Shown piece by piece: positions 45,819-57,678 of a DNA stretch of 64,000 bases (position 1 is its first letter; the number at the start of each line of letters is the position of its first letter). The notes beneath the pieces were generated by a model. The model was given only the letters and a program-made list of their open reading frames with translations, made no database searches and was not told the origin of the DNA. The stretch is from Rutidosis leptorrhynchoides (lineage: Eukaryota > Streptophyta > Magnoliopsida > Asterales > Asteraceae). The stretch lies in assembly GCF_046630445.1 (NCBI RefSeq), contig NC_092335.1:633568001-633632000 (forward strand), in the 5' to 3' direction. A program made the translations under genes and the position numbers.

Positions 45819-45835
45819 CTTTAACGGGTAGGTAC

Positions 45836-46012
45836 TGTGATGACCCAGAAATTTCTGATTAAATTTTAACTTAATCTGTAAATGATTAATGTTTTCGACA
45901 CGATAAACAAAGCCTGCTAGGCTGAATCCCAAAAGTTTTGAACTATTGTTATATGTTCAGATGACCTTTGACTCGTAACCGACGATTCACGAACAATTAT
46001 GAGTAAATGGAA

Positions 46013-46069
<57 letters not shown>

Positions 46070-48572
46070 CACATATTGACTGAAAACGTTAATGAGATGT
46101 TAAATGTATAATGTCTCACGTAAACTTATTTGTTTCAAACGTACGAAAACGTTGTTCATTATGATAGAACTTGATTATAACCTTGATTGAATAACTTGCA
46201 ACGTGTATTTTAAATGCGTTTAAGTATATTGAATATATATTTATAAATATATATCTTCAGGTTATTTGAAAACGATAATAACATTCGGTTATTGATTTAA
46301 TTAATATTTAGATATGTTAATTAGAATGTTTGAGAAATAAACGATGACACATAAATGAATTACATTTAAGTTTTAAATGTGTAAACGATACGCGATATAA
46401 CAGTTTCAAATGATTTTAAAATATATTATTATATATATTAAAACAACGATTTATAGAAGCAAATGACCACGACACTTAAATGTATAAGTTATATTTCATA
46501 GAATATAATTTATTGAAGAATAAGCCTAATTATTGACAAATGTATATGTGGTGAAACGTAAAACGCTAGTTTTCTAAGCGTACGAAGATATGTTCGAAAA
46601 ACCGGAACCGGGACATAAGTCAAGAGTAAACGTACAAGTCATTAGAACTAAATTTACAAGTTCACTATGAACGAGAATAAAATATAATATATAATTAATT
46701 TATATAAATTAAATATAATTTATATATTATATTATAATATGTCGACAAGCAAAAATCCAATTCGGGTGTGAGCTGGAATCCAGCACTCCGCGATCGCGGA
46801 GTTTCAAAGGGGAAGGGGGCCGCGATCGCGGAGCCCCCCTTTTTCAGTCTAGGCCTATAAATGTCAGAATTCTGCTCGACCTGTTCTCAATTTAAAACAT
46901 AATACTCCGTAAGAATTTATTTATTTAATTATTATTATTATTATTATTATTATTAATAATAATAATAATAATAAGATTATTATTATTATTAATCTTATTA
47001 TTATTAATATTAGTATTATTATTTTTACGATACAAAAATAATAATATACATAAAATATTACGACGGAGTGCTGTCCAAGTAATTTTCAAAACGAGTATTC
47101 GAGCGAGCTAGAGCTAAGGAAAATATGGGTTATTGCCAAGAAGGTTATGAGTAATGTTTGGGGGTATTTTTGTGAATCAAACCTCGTGTTTATCATCTCC
47201 GTTGCGTCTACGTGATTTCCTGCAATATTGTATATCAATATTAAACTGTGAGTTCATTATTCCCTTTTTCTCTATATTTTTGGGACTGAGAATACATGCG
47301 AATGCTTTTAAACTGTTTTATGAATTGGATACAATTACTGAAACTGATTATGTATGAGTTTTCATATGCTTCCTTTTTAATTGCTTTTGCGATACATATT
47401 TTTGGACTGTGAATACAGGCAATATTTTGTAACCATTTTATGAAATGAATACAAATACTAAACTGATGTTATGTGAGTTTAAACAAACTGGACACAAGTA
47501 CAAACTTATTCTACACCGAGTTTGAACCGAAAATTCCTTAGCTTTGGTAACTAGTAACTGCCGGTTATAAGAACTGGTGGGCGCGAATAGTTGTATATGG
47601 ATCCATAGGGCTTGACATCCCCGTCTGTTCCAGGTATAGAGACCCTAGCCTGAACTATAAAACAGACGTAAGCTAATTGAGTTTAGTACACGTTGGATTG
47701 CGTGTATTGTACATGTTGGTTGCATGTATGTTAAAACAGGGGTACTTACTATATATACGTTAAGTTTAGTTACCAGGGTGCTCAACTTTGTAGAACTGAT
47801 TGATAAACGTTTCGGATGAAACAACTGAAATCTTGTGGTCCAACTTTTATGTAAAACCTATTGATGAACGTTTCGGATGAAACAATTGAACCCTTGTGGT
47901 TAACTTTTATATACAGATGACGTGAAACTTTAAACTATGAACTTTTATAACTTGATGAACGTTTCGGATGAAACAACTGAAACCTTGTGGTTTACCTTGA
48001 TACAAATGATTTGAAACATTAAAACTATTGATAAACGTTTCGGATGAAACAACTGAGATCTTGTGATCAACCTTTACATACAGATGATTTGAAATGTTAA
48101 AACCTATTGATAAACGTTTTGAATGAAACACCTGAACTTTTGTAATCCACCTTGATATACGGATTATGTGTAATATTAAAACTATGAACTCACCAACCTT
48201 TGTGTTGACACTTGAAGCATGTTTATTCTCAGGTTTCTAGAAGTCTTCCGCTGTTTGCTTATACGTGATACAAATTATGTGCTTGGAGTCATACATGCTT
48301 TATTCAAGAAACTTTGCATTCACCAAACTATTACCATGTACCTTATTTTGACTGTATTGTCAACAGATGTATTATTGTAAACCATTTAAACGGTGATTGT
48401 CTATACGTAGAAATCATCAGATGTTAAAATCCTGGAATTTATATATTCAGTTATGGAATACCTTTTCAAACGAATGCAATGTTTACAAAACGTATCACAT
48501 AGAGGTCAAAACCTCGCGATGAAACCGGTGAATAACGTCCTGCGTCAAAAGGGATTTTGACCGGCCGTTACA
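45836..48572 (+). repeat. 3' LTR of the LARD-like element
   Basis: Copy of 39630-42417 with scattered substitutions and shorter TA (46015-46065) and ATT runs. The palindromic promoter is at 46786-46862, the five-copy array at 47795-48150 and the shared LTR block near 48188-48234. It is followed by TTAAC. Confidence 0.95.
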
Positions 48573-48577
48573 TTAAC

Positions 48578-48925
48578 CTTGTATCATTTTCTTCCATATA
48601 AATACCTCAAGATGGATCTGCTCGTGCACACTTTTTTGACGTGTACATTTTGATTTTACATCATTATTGTATAAGTTACAACACATTCATTGCACATTCA
48701 ATGTCTAAGTTCGAGTCGACTCATTTAACATTCAAAGATCTCAAACTCGAGTTCGACCTTTTTCCAACTTAATATATTAACTTTGAACTTGGTTAGTTTC
48801 TAAACATACAAGATCTAGTTTATCTCGAGTTCGACTTGAATGCTTTTTTATATATAATATATAAATATAATTATTATTATTACTTTACTATACTATATAA
48901 TTATACATAATCTTATATCTTATCT

Positions 48926-49024
<99 letters not shown>

Positions 49025-49350
49025 TAATTATTATATAATAATTACAATTATAATATAATAATTACAATTATAATATAATTTTATAATTAGAATTATAGTT
49101 ATATTATATAATAAAATTAATAAAGTATTAATAAAAATTATTATATATTTATAATTATAATTATATTTATATTATATTATAAAATTAATAAATTATTAAT
49201 AAAAATAGCTGATGTATTTTAATAAAATGTTATGCAAATTTGAAGCTCGGGTAACTTACACCCATGTTGCGTATCTCCTCTTCTGAAAGTGATTAACATA
49301 GTATACAATTGACCGTAAACTTATAGTGTTACGAGTGAGACTCAGAGTGA
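48578..49350. other. Spacer upstream of the PPR gene, with (TAA)n
   Basis: CTCGAGTTCGA-type phrases at 48713-48845 look like a decayed MITE. A (TAA)n microsatellite of about 33 copies fills 48926-49024, followed by TA-rich sequence to 49200. The PPR promoter must lie in the last 150 bp or within the repeats; no clear TATA can be chosen. Confidence 0.6.
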
Positions 49351-51240
49351 GTGATGTTGATGCAGCATGAAATGTTGAAGTTATTGTTGAATAAATGTAA
49401 AACAGTCAATCACTTAAAACAAGCACACCTTCAAATAATCATCAATGGCGGCAACAAGTCTCTACTCCACAACCTCATCACTCTTTCATCTGACCTCATT
49501 TCACTTAATTATGCCTTCAAAATCCTTCAAACTTCCAATTTGTCTAACCTTGATGTTATCGCGTATAACACACTCATCAAATGCTTTTTCAGTCCTGGTA
49601 ATGAAAGAAATTGTAATACTAGAGAATGTAATCCATTAAGTGTATACAAAGAAATGAAGAAAAAGGGCTTTTTACCCAATAGTTTTACTTTTACTTTTCT
49701 TTTGAAATGTTGTGATGATAATTTGGATGCTGGTAGAATGATTCATGGGGATGTGTTGAAGATGGGTTTTGATGTTTCTAGTTTGTTTGTTGGAAATAGT
49801 CTTTTGAATTTATATGGTAAATATGATGGTGGGGTTGATATGGCTTGTAAGGTGTTCGATGAAATGCCTGAGAGAGATATTGTGTCTTGGAACACTATGA
49901 TTCGGATGCGTATGGATTGTGGAGACGTTGGAGTTGCGATTGAGCTTTTCGAATCGATGCCTGAAAGGAGTAACGTGACGTGGAATTGTGTTATTACAGG
50001 GTTGGTTAATAACGCAAATATGGAATACGCACGTGAACTGTTTGATAAAATGCCTGACAAAAATGAGGTTTCGTGGAATTGTATGATATCTGGGTATATA
50101 AAGATGGGCGATTTGAGCAACGCGGAGCATTTGTTTAACGAGATGCCATTGGTGAAGAAATCTGTAGTAACATGTACGGCGATCATATCAGGATATGCTT
50201 CAAATGGTGAGATTGAAAAAGCAAGAAAAATGTTCGATCGAATGGAGGGAAAAAGAAATGTTGTGACTTGGAATGCAATGATTGCTGGGTACGTAAACAA
50301 AAGCGTATTTGATGAAGCTCTTTCATTATTTCATATGATGTTGGTTGATGGAAAATGCAAACCTGATCAGATAACGTTAATTAGTGTCTTATCTGCGTGT
50401 TCTCATTTGGGTTCACTCGAAAATGGAAAATGGATAAGCGCTTATATCAACAAAAACAAGATACATCTATCGACCCCTTTAGGAAACGCGTTGATAGATA
50501 TGTTTGCAAAATGTGGTGATATCGAAAGCAGTAAAGCAGTTTTTCATCAGATGGGGTTAAACAAAAACAGATGTATAATCACATGGACAACAATGGTTGC
50601 AGGGTTATCTTTAAACGGGATGTGTAAACAAGCGTTAGAATTGTATAATGACATGTGTGTTGAAGGAACAACGAAACCAGATGATGTCATGTTTATTGCT
50701 GTTTTATCAGCTTGCAATCATGGAGGATTAGTTAAAGAGGGTAAACGTTTATTCAACGAAATGATACATAGTTACAAGATTAAACCGCAAATAGAGCATT
50801 ACGGATGCATGATTGATCTTATAGCTCGATCCGGGGACTTGGATGAAGCAGTGAGATTGACCGAAAACATGCAGGACGTGAAACCTAATGCGGTGATTTG
50901 GGGGACGTTGATTGGTGCTTGTAAGGTACATGGGAATAGTAAGTTGTTTGAGTATGTAACTAAAAAAGTATTGGATCAAGAACCTGCAAACCCTAGTTAT
51001 TTGACACTAATTACGAATTTGAGTTCGTCGATTGGAAGATGGCAAGATGCGTTGAGGTTTAGATTGGAGATGAGACAAAAAGGAGTTGAAAAGGTTCCGG
51101 GTTGTAGCTCGATACAAATAGGAGATAGTGTGCATGAATTTGTAGCTACTGATACAATTCATATGCAAAGGAGTGATATTTATGGAATTTTGGAGTCTTT
51201 AAATGGTCACTTGTGGCTACAATCTGATGTTGAGTTGTAA
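49351..51240 (+). CDS. PLS-type pentatricopeptide repeat protein, E class
   Basis: 629 residues, intronless and unbroken. PPR proteins bind organellar RNA in sequence-specific fashion; PLS-type members usually serve RNA editing or processing in mitochondria or plastids. About a dozen repeats run from YNTLIKCF near residue 72 to about 530. Examples are VSWNTMIRMRMDCGDVGVAI, VSWNCMISGYIKMGDLSNAE, VVTWNAMIAGYVNK, NALIDMFAKCGDIESSK and HYGCMIDLIARSGDLDEAV. The E and E+ motifs follow (NAVIWGTLIGACKVHGN, VPGCSSIQIGDSVHEF). The DYW deaminase is absent, so editing would need a partner. Position 5 and 35 residues of the repeats could be used to predict its RNA target. Two near ATGs (49351, 49354) exist; the first is used. 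No paralogue name is assigned. Confidence 0.93.
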   Translation: MMLMQHEMLKLLLNKCKTVNHLKQAHLQIIINGGNKSLLHNLITLSSDLISLNYAFKILQTSNLSNLDVIAYNTLIKCFFSPGNERNCNTRECNPLSVYKEMKKKGFLPNSFTFTFLLKCCDDNLDAGRMIHGDVLKMGFDVSSLFVGNSLLNLYGKYDGGVDMACKVFDEMPERDIVSWNTMIRMRMDCGDVGVAIELFESMPERSNVTWNCVITGLVNNANMEYARELFDKMPDKNEVSWNCMISGYIKMGDLSNAEHLFNEMPLVKKSVVTCTAIISGYASNGEIEKARKMFDRMEGKRNVVTWNAMIAGYVNKSVFDEALSLFHMMLVDGKCKPDQITLISVLSACSHLGSLENGKWISAYINKNKIHLSTPLGNALIDMFAKCGDIESSKAVFHQMGLNKNRCIITWTTMVAGLSLNGMCKQALELYNDMCVEGTTKPDDVMFIAVLSACNHGGLVKEGKRLFNEMIHSYKIKPQIEHYGCMIDLIARSGDLDEAVRLTENMQDVKPNAVIWGTLIGACKVHGNSKLFEYVTKKVLDQEPANPSYLTLITNLSSSIGRWQDALRFRLEMRQKGVEKVPGCSSIQIGDSVHEFVATDTIHMQRSDIYGILESLNGHLWLQSDVEL

Positions 51241-52477
51241 CTACAAAACCAGAAAATGTACACAGGCTATTTATTTGAATGAAGAGTAAAAAAGGTATTT
51301 TTTTTGTTTCTGAAAAAAAGTCTGAATTTTCCATTGAAGCCTCGCTCGAAATATTTGATCTTAGGTACATTTTTCTCAAGATGGGCAAAAAGAAGTCGTC
51401 TTGGTAGCATCAAACCAATAGAACAAGGGTTAGTTCTGAAGCTGGTCTACAAGCAAGGTAAGTAGGTCCGGTCCATAATGTCCACATGCCAAATCGAAGT
51501 GCAGAAAGTTATGAAAGGAGTGTAACATTTACAAATTTAATGGAGTATTATGTTATAAGGTGAGCAAAGTGTATTTATTTTTCATGATTTTATACTTAAG
51601 TTATTATTCAGCACCTTTGTGAAATACAAAATTGGAAGAAGGAGATTGCAACTGACATGTTGATTGTTGCTCCAGTGGATGTTGATTTTAAACTATGCAT
51701 TTTTAATCAATACGAGTGATATGCTTTGTTACAAAAAAGTATAGTTAATTTTTTTTCTTGTAATAGTGTTATTACTTTTTACAGTCGGATTTTATTGGAT
51801 TATAAATTATGACTTTAGAAGACATTATCAACTTTGTATTATAATTTTTGGAGTACAGACAGGTTGAAGCAACTGTTTTCTTGATGGTTTGAACATTTGG
51901 ATGACTTTACCCTAGCTTCTTCATGGGGAAGGTATTATATATTTCTGCTAAACTTTGATGCATGTTCTTATCTCATATACACAAATACTGGATCATTTTG
52001 TCAATTTCAAGCAGAGAAATACATGGTTGTTTCTATATTAATTTGTTATTATTTGTAGGTTCATATATAAAATTGAGGATGTTTGTGGGCAATGGTCAAC
52101 AGGTGATCTCAAAAATTTATTGGTAAGCTTCCAGTTTACATACTTGTTTTGCTAGAGCTGTTTCATTTCATGGAGTAGTAGCTCGAAATTAGCAAAATAC
52201 TGTCCTTTCTAGGTTTATGTTTCTGCATTTTTGTTATCATATTTATTGTTAGATTGTTGATCATTAAAGCTTGTTAAATGAAACATGACCTGAATTGTGT
52301 GAAAGTATGTGTTGTATACAATACTACTTATAAAGGTAAATAGGTTATTCTTTAGTTACTAGAGGCTAGAAAGCTCTTAAATGCATGATCTATCATGTGT
52401 ATACAATCTGCAATGGTAGTTTAGTGCTTGGGGGACATCAGGATATGCAGCATAAAACAGAGGTTAATCCCTTTAAC
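51241..52477. other. Downstream region of the PPR gene, possible UTR introns
   Basis: No coding sequence. Segments with intron-like borders appear: GGAAGGTATTAT near 51930 and TTATTTGTAGGTTCATATA near 52055. They suggest spliced 3' UTR, as often in PPR genes, but nothing proves it. A CAA-rich stretch at 52486-52508 is the SINE tail. Confidence 0.4.
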
Positions 52478-52693
52478 CATAAATTACAACAACAACAACA
52501 ACAACAAAACCCAATACCACATGAGTGGTGTATGGGGGAGGTGAGATGTAGACAATCCTTCCCCTATCCGAGAATAAAGACAAGTCATTTCTCCACCCAG
52601 AGTGAAACACTCTCGAGAGTAGAGAAAGCCATTCCTCTCTTTATTCGACGGATAAAGAGATTGCTTCCGAGAGGACCTCCGGTCTTTAAGTAG
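52478..52693 (-). mobile_element. Plant SINE, minus strand
   Basis: On the minus strand it ends with (GTT)n then GTAA, the tail of TS/SolS-type plant SINEs. It carries the common 3' core GATTGTCTACATCTCACC and CTCCCCCATACACCACTCATG, and starts near GACCGGAGGTCCTCTCGGAA. The 5' tRNA-like part with the pol III boxes is missing or unrecognisable, so it may be truncated. Confidence 0.65.
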
Positions 52694-53446
52694 GAAAAAG
52701 TTTTTTTTAAATAAAATAAAAATAATAATAGACGCCATGAAAATGGTAGAATCAAATTTTCATGGGTTTTAATCCTGCCTGAAATTTAATTTAAGCTCTA
52801 AAAGTCAGTCAAGTCGCCAATAAATCGACGATTGTTGTCGACTCAATAGAGCCGTATTTAACCATAAATTACGTGCTTTACCAATCCCATATGCATGAGC
52901 AAAAATCCCATAAACCTGAAACCGAAACGGTACCGGTACCGAAAACCGATAGAGAATCAGTTTCGGTTTCGGTCCTTGATTTTGGAATGAGTCGGTTATA
53001 GTACAAAGGGGATCAATGATACTCACTCTATGTGAACTATTTGATCAAGAATGTATTATCATAAAACAACACTAGCATATGAGAACCGTAAGTTGTAGCA
53101 ACTGAAAACACTAAGGTGAAATTTTCATATATCTACCTAACTACCCTGCTTAGTTGCATGTAGTATTAAAACCAATATTTGCTTCAACAAACTGGTTCTT
53201 ATGACCTAAGTTTAAGGTAACTGACTAACTGGTACCTATGTAGTCATCATGTTCTTATGACCTCAGTTTAATTCATAATAGTTTATCACGGGACTCAAAG
53301 TCACCACTTTGAAGATATATCCATTTATTTTACGCGAGGATTGTGGGAAGTCTTACTGCTACTCAATCCATTGTCGTAAAACACCATCTAGGAAAAAAAA
53401 AATTATGGAGTAAAAGTTTAAACAATGAATTTGATGCTTTTTCTAC

Positions 53447-53506
<60 letters not shown>

Positions 53507-54104
53507 TTTCAACTAGAACGTCGATGTTCAGTAGATTAGACGTTTGATAAGATTCATCTATGTTTCCCAATCATGAGACATGACTTAAAGAAAAATAACG
53601 TTAGCAAAACTTGTAAATAATAGAGAGTAGAAAAATTGAATAAATAAACAAATAAAATTTGAAACTTCAAAAGAAAAAAAAAAAAGTGTGTACAGCATTT
53701 ATACTAGAAAATGAATTTGGTTAAATATTAAATATATTTAATTAATTCGTTTCGAAATCTTAATAGTCTATCTCTTAATATATCCATAATTGTGTAATTT
53801 TTAATTTAAATAAAGAAGATTATATGGTGTATATATATCCAAAAAGTCTTTCACAAGGTCACAATCAGTGGGAAAGAGATCCAATATCTATATCTATTTA
53901 TGTAAATTATTACAGGTGGGTAGGGAAAAACAATCCCACTTCACTATGCAGTTTTTTTCAACTTAATAATTATTACTATTGTTTTGCAGTCGTAATTTAT
54001 AATGTATATCGTTTTATACAAATTATCTAAATACTTTTTCCCATTTTTTTTTATCAATCAACCACTTAAATCTTGGAATTAACCACACAAAATATATTTA
54101 ATGG
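52694..54104. other. Intergenic with microsatellite and MITE relics
   Basis: ACCGAAACGGTACCGGTACCGAAAACCG and TCAGTTTCGGTTTCGG at 52917-52975 suggest a decayed inverted-repeat element. An AT microsatellite of about 27 copies lies at 53451-53504. No gene is seen; the 68-residue frame at 53824 is not credible. Confidence 0.5.
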
Positions 54105-54363
54105 TGTTATAATTTAGGAGTTTATAACTACCTTTTTAGTAACGTAGTCTCTAATTATAGAATAGAAAGAAGAGAGAGTAGTATCCATATGAAATATATT
54201 GAAAAGTGGTGTCTCTGTAAGTTTACATCCTTCAATATTTATAGTATAATAATTTACTGTACATGGTAGGTGAAATAATAATAAAATATAAAGTTCTTCA
54301 CGAGATACAACAACTCTTGGATTTATGTGGAAAATTGGCAGCCACTTTTGACATTTTATAACA
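54105..54363 (-). repeat. 3' LTR of the copia relic, 259 bp
   Basis: The ends are TGTTATAA and TTATAACA, perfect 8-bp inverted repeats. On the internal side a purine tract AAGAGGGAG abuts it, as expected for a plus-strand primer. The length suits a copia LTR. The lower boundary is chosen from the inverted ends only. Confidence 0.65.
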
Positions 54364-54539
54364 CTCCCTCTTGGATGACAATTTTAGTTCATTATAGAGC
54401 AACTAGTACTGTCTCGTTAAAAACCTTGCTAAAGAAAAACCCATTGGGATAAAAACTTTAGTCAAGGAAAAAAGAGTGCAGTATAGAATTGACTCTCCCT
54501 CAAGTAGACATCGCTGAGTCGTCACATCTTTTGAACTTG

Positions 54540-55660
54540 CCTCATGCCAATATTGTGAACGTGTGTTCTGAAAACAGCGGTAGACAGTGCTTTGGTATAA
54601 AGATCGGTAGAGTTGTTGATTGAACGTATCTCATTTTAATCTGGTTGTCTTTTACGAGATATTGAGTATATGAGAAGAATCTGAGGTTTTCATCTGAAAC
54701 TGTATCATCTAAATCTTTTATGTACAAGTTTAGCCCCTGTGATTTGTCTACAGTCTCCTTCATGGTTTGCTCAAAACATTGTTTCAATTCCTATTCCCTT
54801 TTAGTCTTTTCTGAGCCTTACCAACATACCATTCTTTTCCATCAAACTTATGACCGTTAAGACCGTCTATGACTTTGGCGCCTCGTCAACATTTATATTT
54901 TGTTCTGTCACTTTTGATACTGTTCTTTCATTTGTATTATGCAAGCTGCATTATCTTTATATATAGTTGTTGGTGAAGATAGTTGTTGGTCTTTTATAGC
55001 GTTCTAGTTCACACGAATCAATAATGATTTGTGTCATTGATCTCAACCAAACACATTTTCGAGTAGTTTCATATAATGCAATCACTTCGTCATGATTTGA
55101 TGATATTGCAACAAGTGTTTGTTTTAAGAACGCCATGATTTTGTGGTACCTCCATTTAGGAATACATATCGAGTTTGAGATTTATCTTTATGAGGATTTG
55201 ATGAATGACCTGCATATACATAATCAACCAAATTTTGTTTTGAAGTGTTAGAATAAAATAATTTTAAATCGGAAGTTCCTCAAGGGTATCAAAATATGTG
55301 TTTGATCCCATTCCATTGTCATTTGGTAGAAGTTGAGCTGAATCTTGCCAACAAATTAACTGCAAAAGAAATGTCAGGTCTTGTACAATTTATAAGATAC
55401 ATAAGAACCTCAATTGCACTAAAATATGGAACTTCAGATCTGTTAAGATCTTCATGATCTTCACAGGGATGAAATAGATCAGTGTCAATATTGAGTGATC
55501 TAACAACAATGAGTTTGTCTTTAAAAAATGTTTTAAAATCTTTTCGGTATAAGTTGTTTGATGTACAAGTAAACCATTAGGCATATGCTCAATTTGCAAT
55601 CCAAGGTAATACTTGGTTTTTTCAAGATCTTTCATTTCAAAAAAATTCTTTAGAAGTTGA
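54540..55660 (-). pseudogene. Copia RNase H region, broken
   Basis: 55635-55390 encodes MKDLEKTKYYLGLQIEHMPN and HQTTYTEKIL, the copia RT/RNase H junction. Further pieces include a RYVFLNGGTTKSWRS-like block near 55180, NAACIIQMKE near 54935, and FFSYTQYLVKDNQIKMRYVQ at 54680-54620. The last is TDLYTKALPT-like in another frame near 54600. Stops and shifts are frequent. A PABP fragment sits between the last two blocks. Confidence 0.8.
54682..54890 (-). pseudogene. Second captured PABP fragment, inside copia RNase H
   Basis: The minus strand encodes KVIDGLNGHKFDGKEWYVGK, then after a frameshift FEQTMKETVDKSQGLNLYIK and DLDDTVSDENLR. This is the RRM3-RRM4 linker of plant poly(A)-binding proteins. 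On one side the copia protein ends at QNKIN; on the other it resumes at once with FFSYTQYLVKDNQ. The foreign piece therefore sits precisely within an otherwise normal copia RNase H block. It covers the same stretch of PABP as 44379-44562 but keeps the KEWYVGK part lost there. Confidence 0.85.
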
Positions 55661-56702
55661 ATGATTTCATAGATCTCTTTATTTGTTCATATGATGTTAA
55701 GAACATTGACATAAATAACTACGATATATATCCGATCATTGTTTTTCATAATAAAAACACATGTGCAAATAAGTTTATATGTATACACTTTTCTTATCAA
55801 GTAATCACTTAATCAGTTATACTATTGTATCAACCCACATAAAAATCTTTGTGATTCAATGGAATACATTTCTTTGAGTTTTGCATTAGATACTTATGAT
55901 ACCTTAAACCCTTCAGGTATATTCATATATATCACTATCAAGTGATCCATACAGATAAGTAGTTACAACATCCATGAGATGCATTTAAGTAATTATCAGG
56001 TTGATTAAGTATCTAATAAGTAATTGCATCCATTTCAGGATGATAAGTTATCCTCATAATTCATTTATGGTCTTTGTAGGAAATCTTGAGTTACAAGTTT
56101 AGTTTTGCTTTGTAACTTCATTTGCACATTTCTTTTTCGGATAAAAATTCATTTGTATCCCATACGTTTCACATCTTTAAAAGTGATAACGATTGATTCG
56201 AAAACTTTTCTTTTATTGAGCGATTCTAATTCAGCTAGTATTGCTTATTTCCATTGAGCTCAATCATGTCTATTTTTATATTCAATGATAGATTTTGGTT
56301 CCAGATCATCATTTTTATTCATGATGTCATTGTAACATTATATGAAAATATCTCATCGAGATTTTTCATTTCATTTCGGTTCCATAATATTGCATAATTT
56401 ATCGCAATTTTAGTATTTACATTTATCAATATCCTCTGCAGAAGGAATATTGATTTGTGATTCTTCTTAAACACTTTCTTTTATCTCATTATCAGCTGAT
56501 TTTATTTTCAAGCATTTTTATCTTCGAAACCAATTGTTCTTCCACGTTTCATGCGTGGCAAAGACTCAAGAGTGAAATTATTGCCAGCTTTTGGAATTTC
56601 AATTCGAGCTGGAGCATTTATTGCTATTATATATGATTTAGTCACTCTTTTTGTATCTTTAAATGCATCGCGTAATCGATTTGCAAGTTCTTGCATATGC
56701 AT
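55661..56702 (-). pseudogene. Copia RT and linker region, broken
   Basis: 56702-56508 encodes ELANRLRDAFKDTKRVTKSY, then NAPARIEIPKAGNN and LKRGR-like MKRGRTIGFEDKN, the linker between copia integrase and RT. Near 55715 the RT catalytic box reads YVNV where YVDD is expected, so both Asp residues are lost. Between, the frames are heavily broken. Confidence 0.7.
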
Positions 56703-57183
56703 TATTTTTGAACTTTCGTTTTACATTCTTTTGTGCGAGGATCGAGATATTTTAATTGATGTTCACATCATGAAACATCATTTTATTTTATTTTTTTCAT
56801 TTCTCCCCCTAATCTAGGGAACAATTTTTCATTAAAATGACAATTAGCAAAAACGTGCTGTAAAAACATCACCCGTCATGGATTCGATATATCTTATGAT
56901 TGAATATGTTTCATATACAACATATATTTCAATCCTTCTTTCAGGAACCATTTGTTGTGGTGGTGCAATTAAAAATACAATGCACAACCAAATGTTCTAA
57001 GATGGAAAATATTTGGCTCTCGATCAAAATTAAGTTGGTAATGGAGAATATTTATGACTTGCATTTGGTTTAATGCGAATTAATGTCGCATCATGTAAAT
57101 TTACATGTCCCCATATAAATATTGAGAGTTTTGTACTCATTACCAATCGTCTAGTTATTAGCTGCAAGCGTTTATCTATTGAT

Positions 57184-57435
57184 TCAACTAAACCAATTTT
57201 GTGTATGCACATGAGCAACTGGACGTTCAACAACAATCCCTGTAGACATATAATAATCATTAAATGCTTGAGATGTTAACTCACCAGCATTATCAAGTCT
57301 CATCATTTTAATGGTGTAATCAGAATAATGTGTTCTCAATTTAATAATTTGTGCAAGAAACTTTGCAAATGCCATATTACGGCTTGATAACACACAAACA
57401 TGAGACCATCCGCTAGATGCGTCTATTAGAACCAT
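57184..57435 (-). pseudogene. Copia integrase core fragment
   Basis: 83 open residues: VLIDASSGWSHVCVLSSRN, then AFAKFLAQIIKLRTHYSDY, MRLDNAGELTSQAFNDYY and VERPVAHVHTQN. These are the second catalytic Asp and the region after it in copia integrases. An in-frame stop lies just upstream of the Met at 57435. Confidence 0.85.
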
Positions 57436-57539
57436 GAAATATCAAAATGGTCCGCATGATAGATGAATCGATCCATATATATAACCTTGAATTCTTTCAA
57501 AAACATTGGTGATTCTTTCTCAATATTCTTTTCATTAAT

Positions 57540-57676
57540 CACCATATGTGCTTTTCATTAATCACCATATGCGCTTTTCATCATATATCCTTTTCACCAT
57601 ATGCGATTTTAATCATATGCGATGAACTTTTCATCATATGCACTTTTCATCATATGCGCTTTTAATCATATGCGCT
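57540..57676. repeat. Tandem CATATGCGCTTTTCAT array
   Basis: About seven to nine imperfect copies of a 16-24 bp unit based on CATATGCGCTTTTCAT, some with TTAATCAC. It lies where the pre-integrase sequence of the copia element should be and ends at the LTR boundary of element B. Confidence 0.75.
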
Positions 57677-57678
57677 GC

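Larger units (their letters stand above)
54105..57678 (-). mobile_element. Ty1/copia element relic, truncated by element B
   Basis: Read on the minus strand: integrase (57435-57184), linker (about 56700-56508), RT (to about 55690), RNase H (55650-54560), purine tract and 3' LTR (54363-54105). Frames are broken throughout. Gag, protease and the 5' LTR are not seen because the LTR of element B begins at 57679; they may lie beyond the window. Confidence 0.85.

Noticed and set aside
42418-45835. Hidden gag-pol in the gag-less element
   Set aside because: None of the RT, RNase H, integrase or zinc-knuckle motifs seen in A and B is found on either strand.
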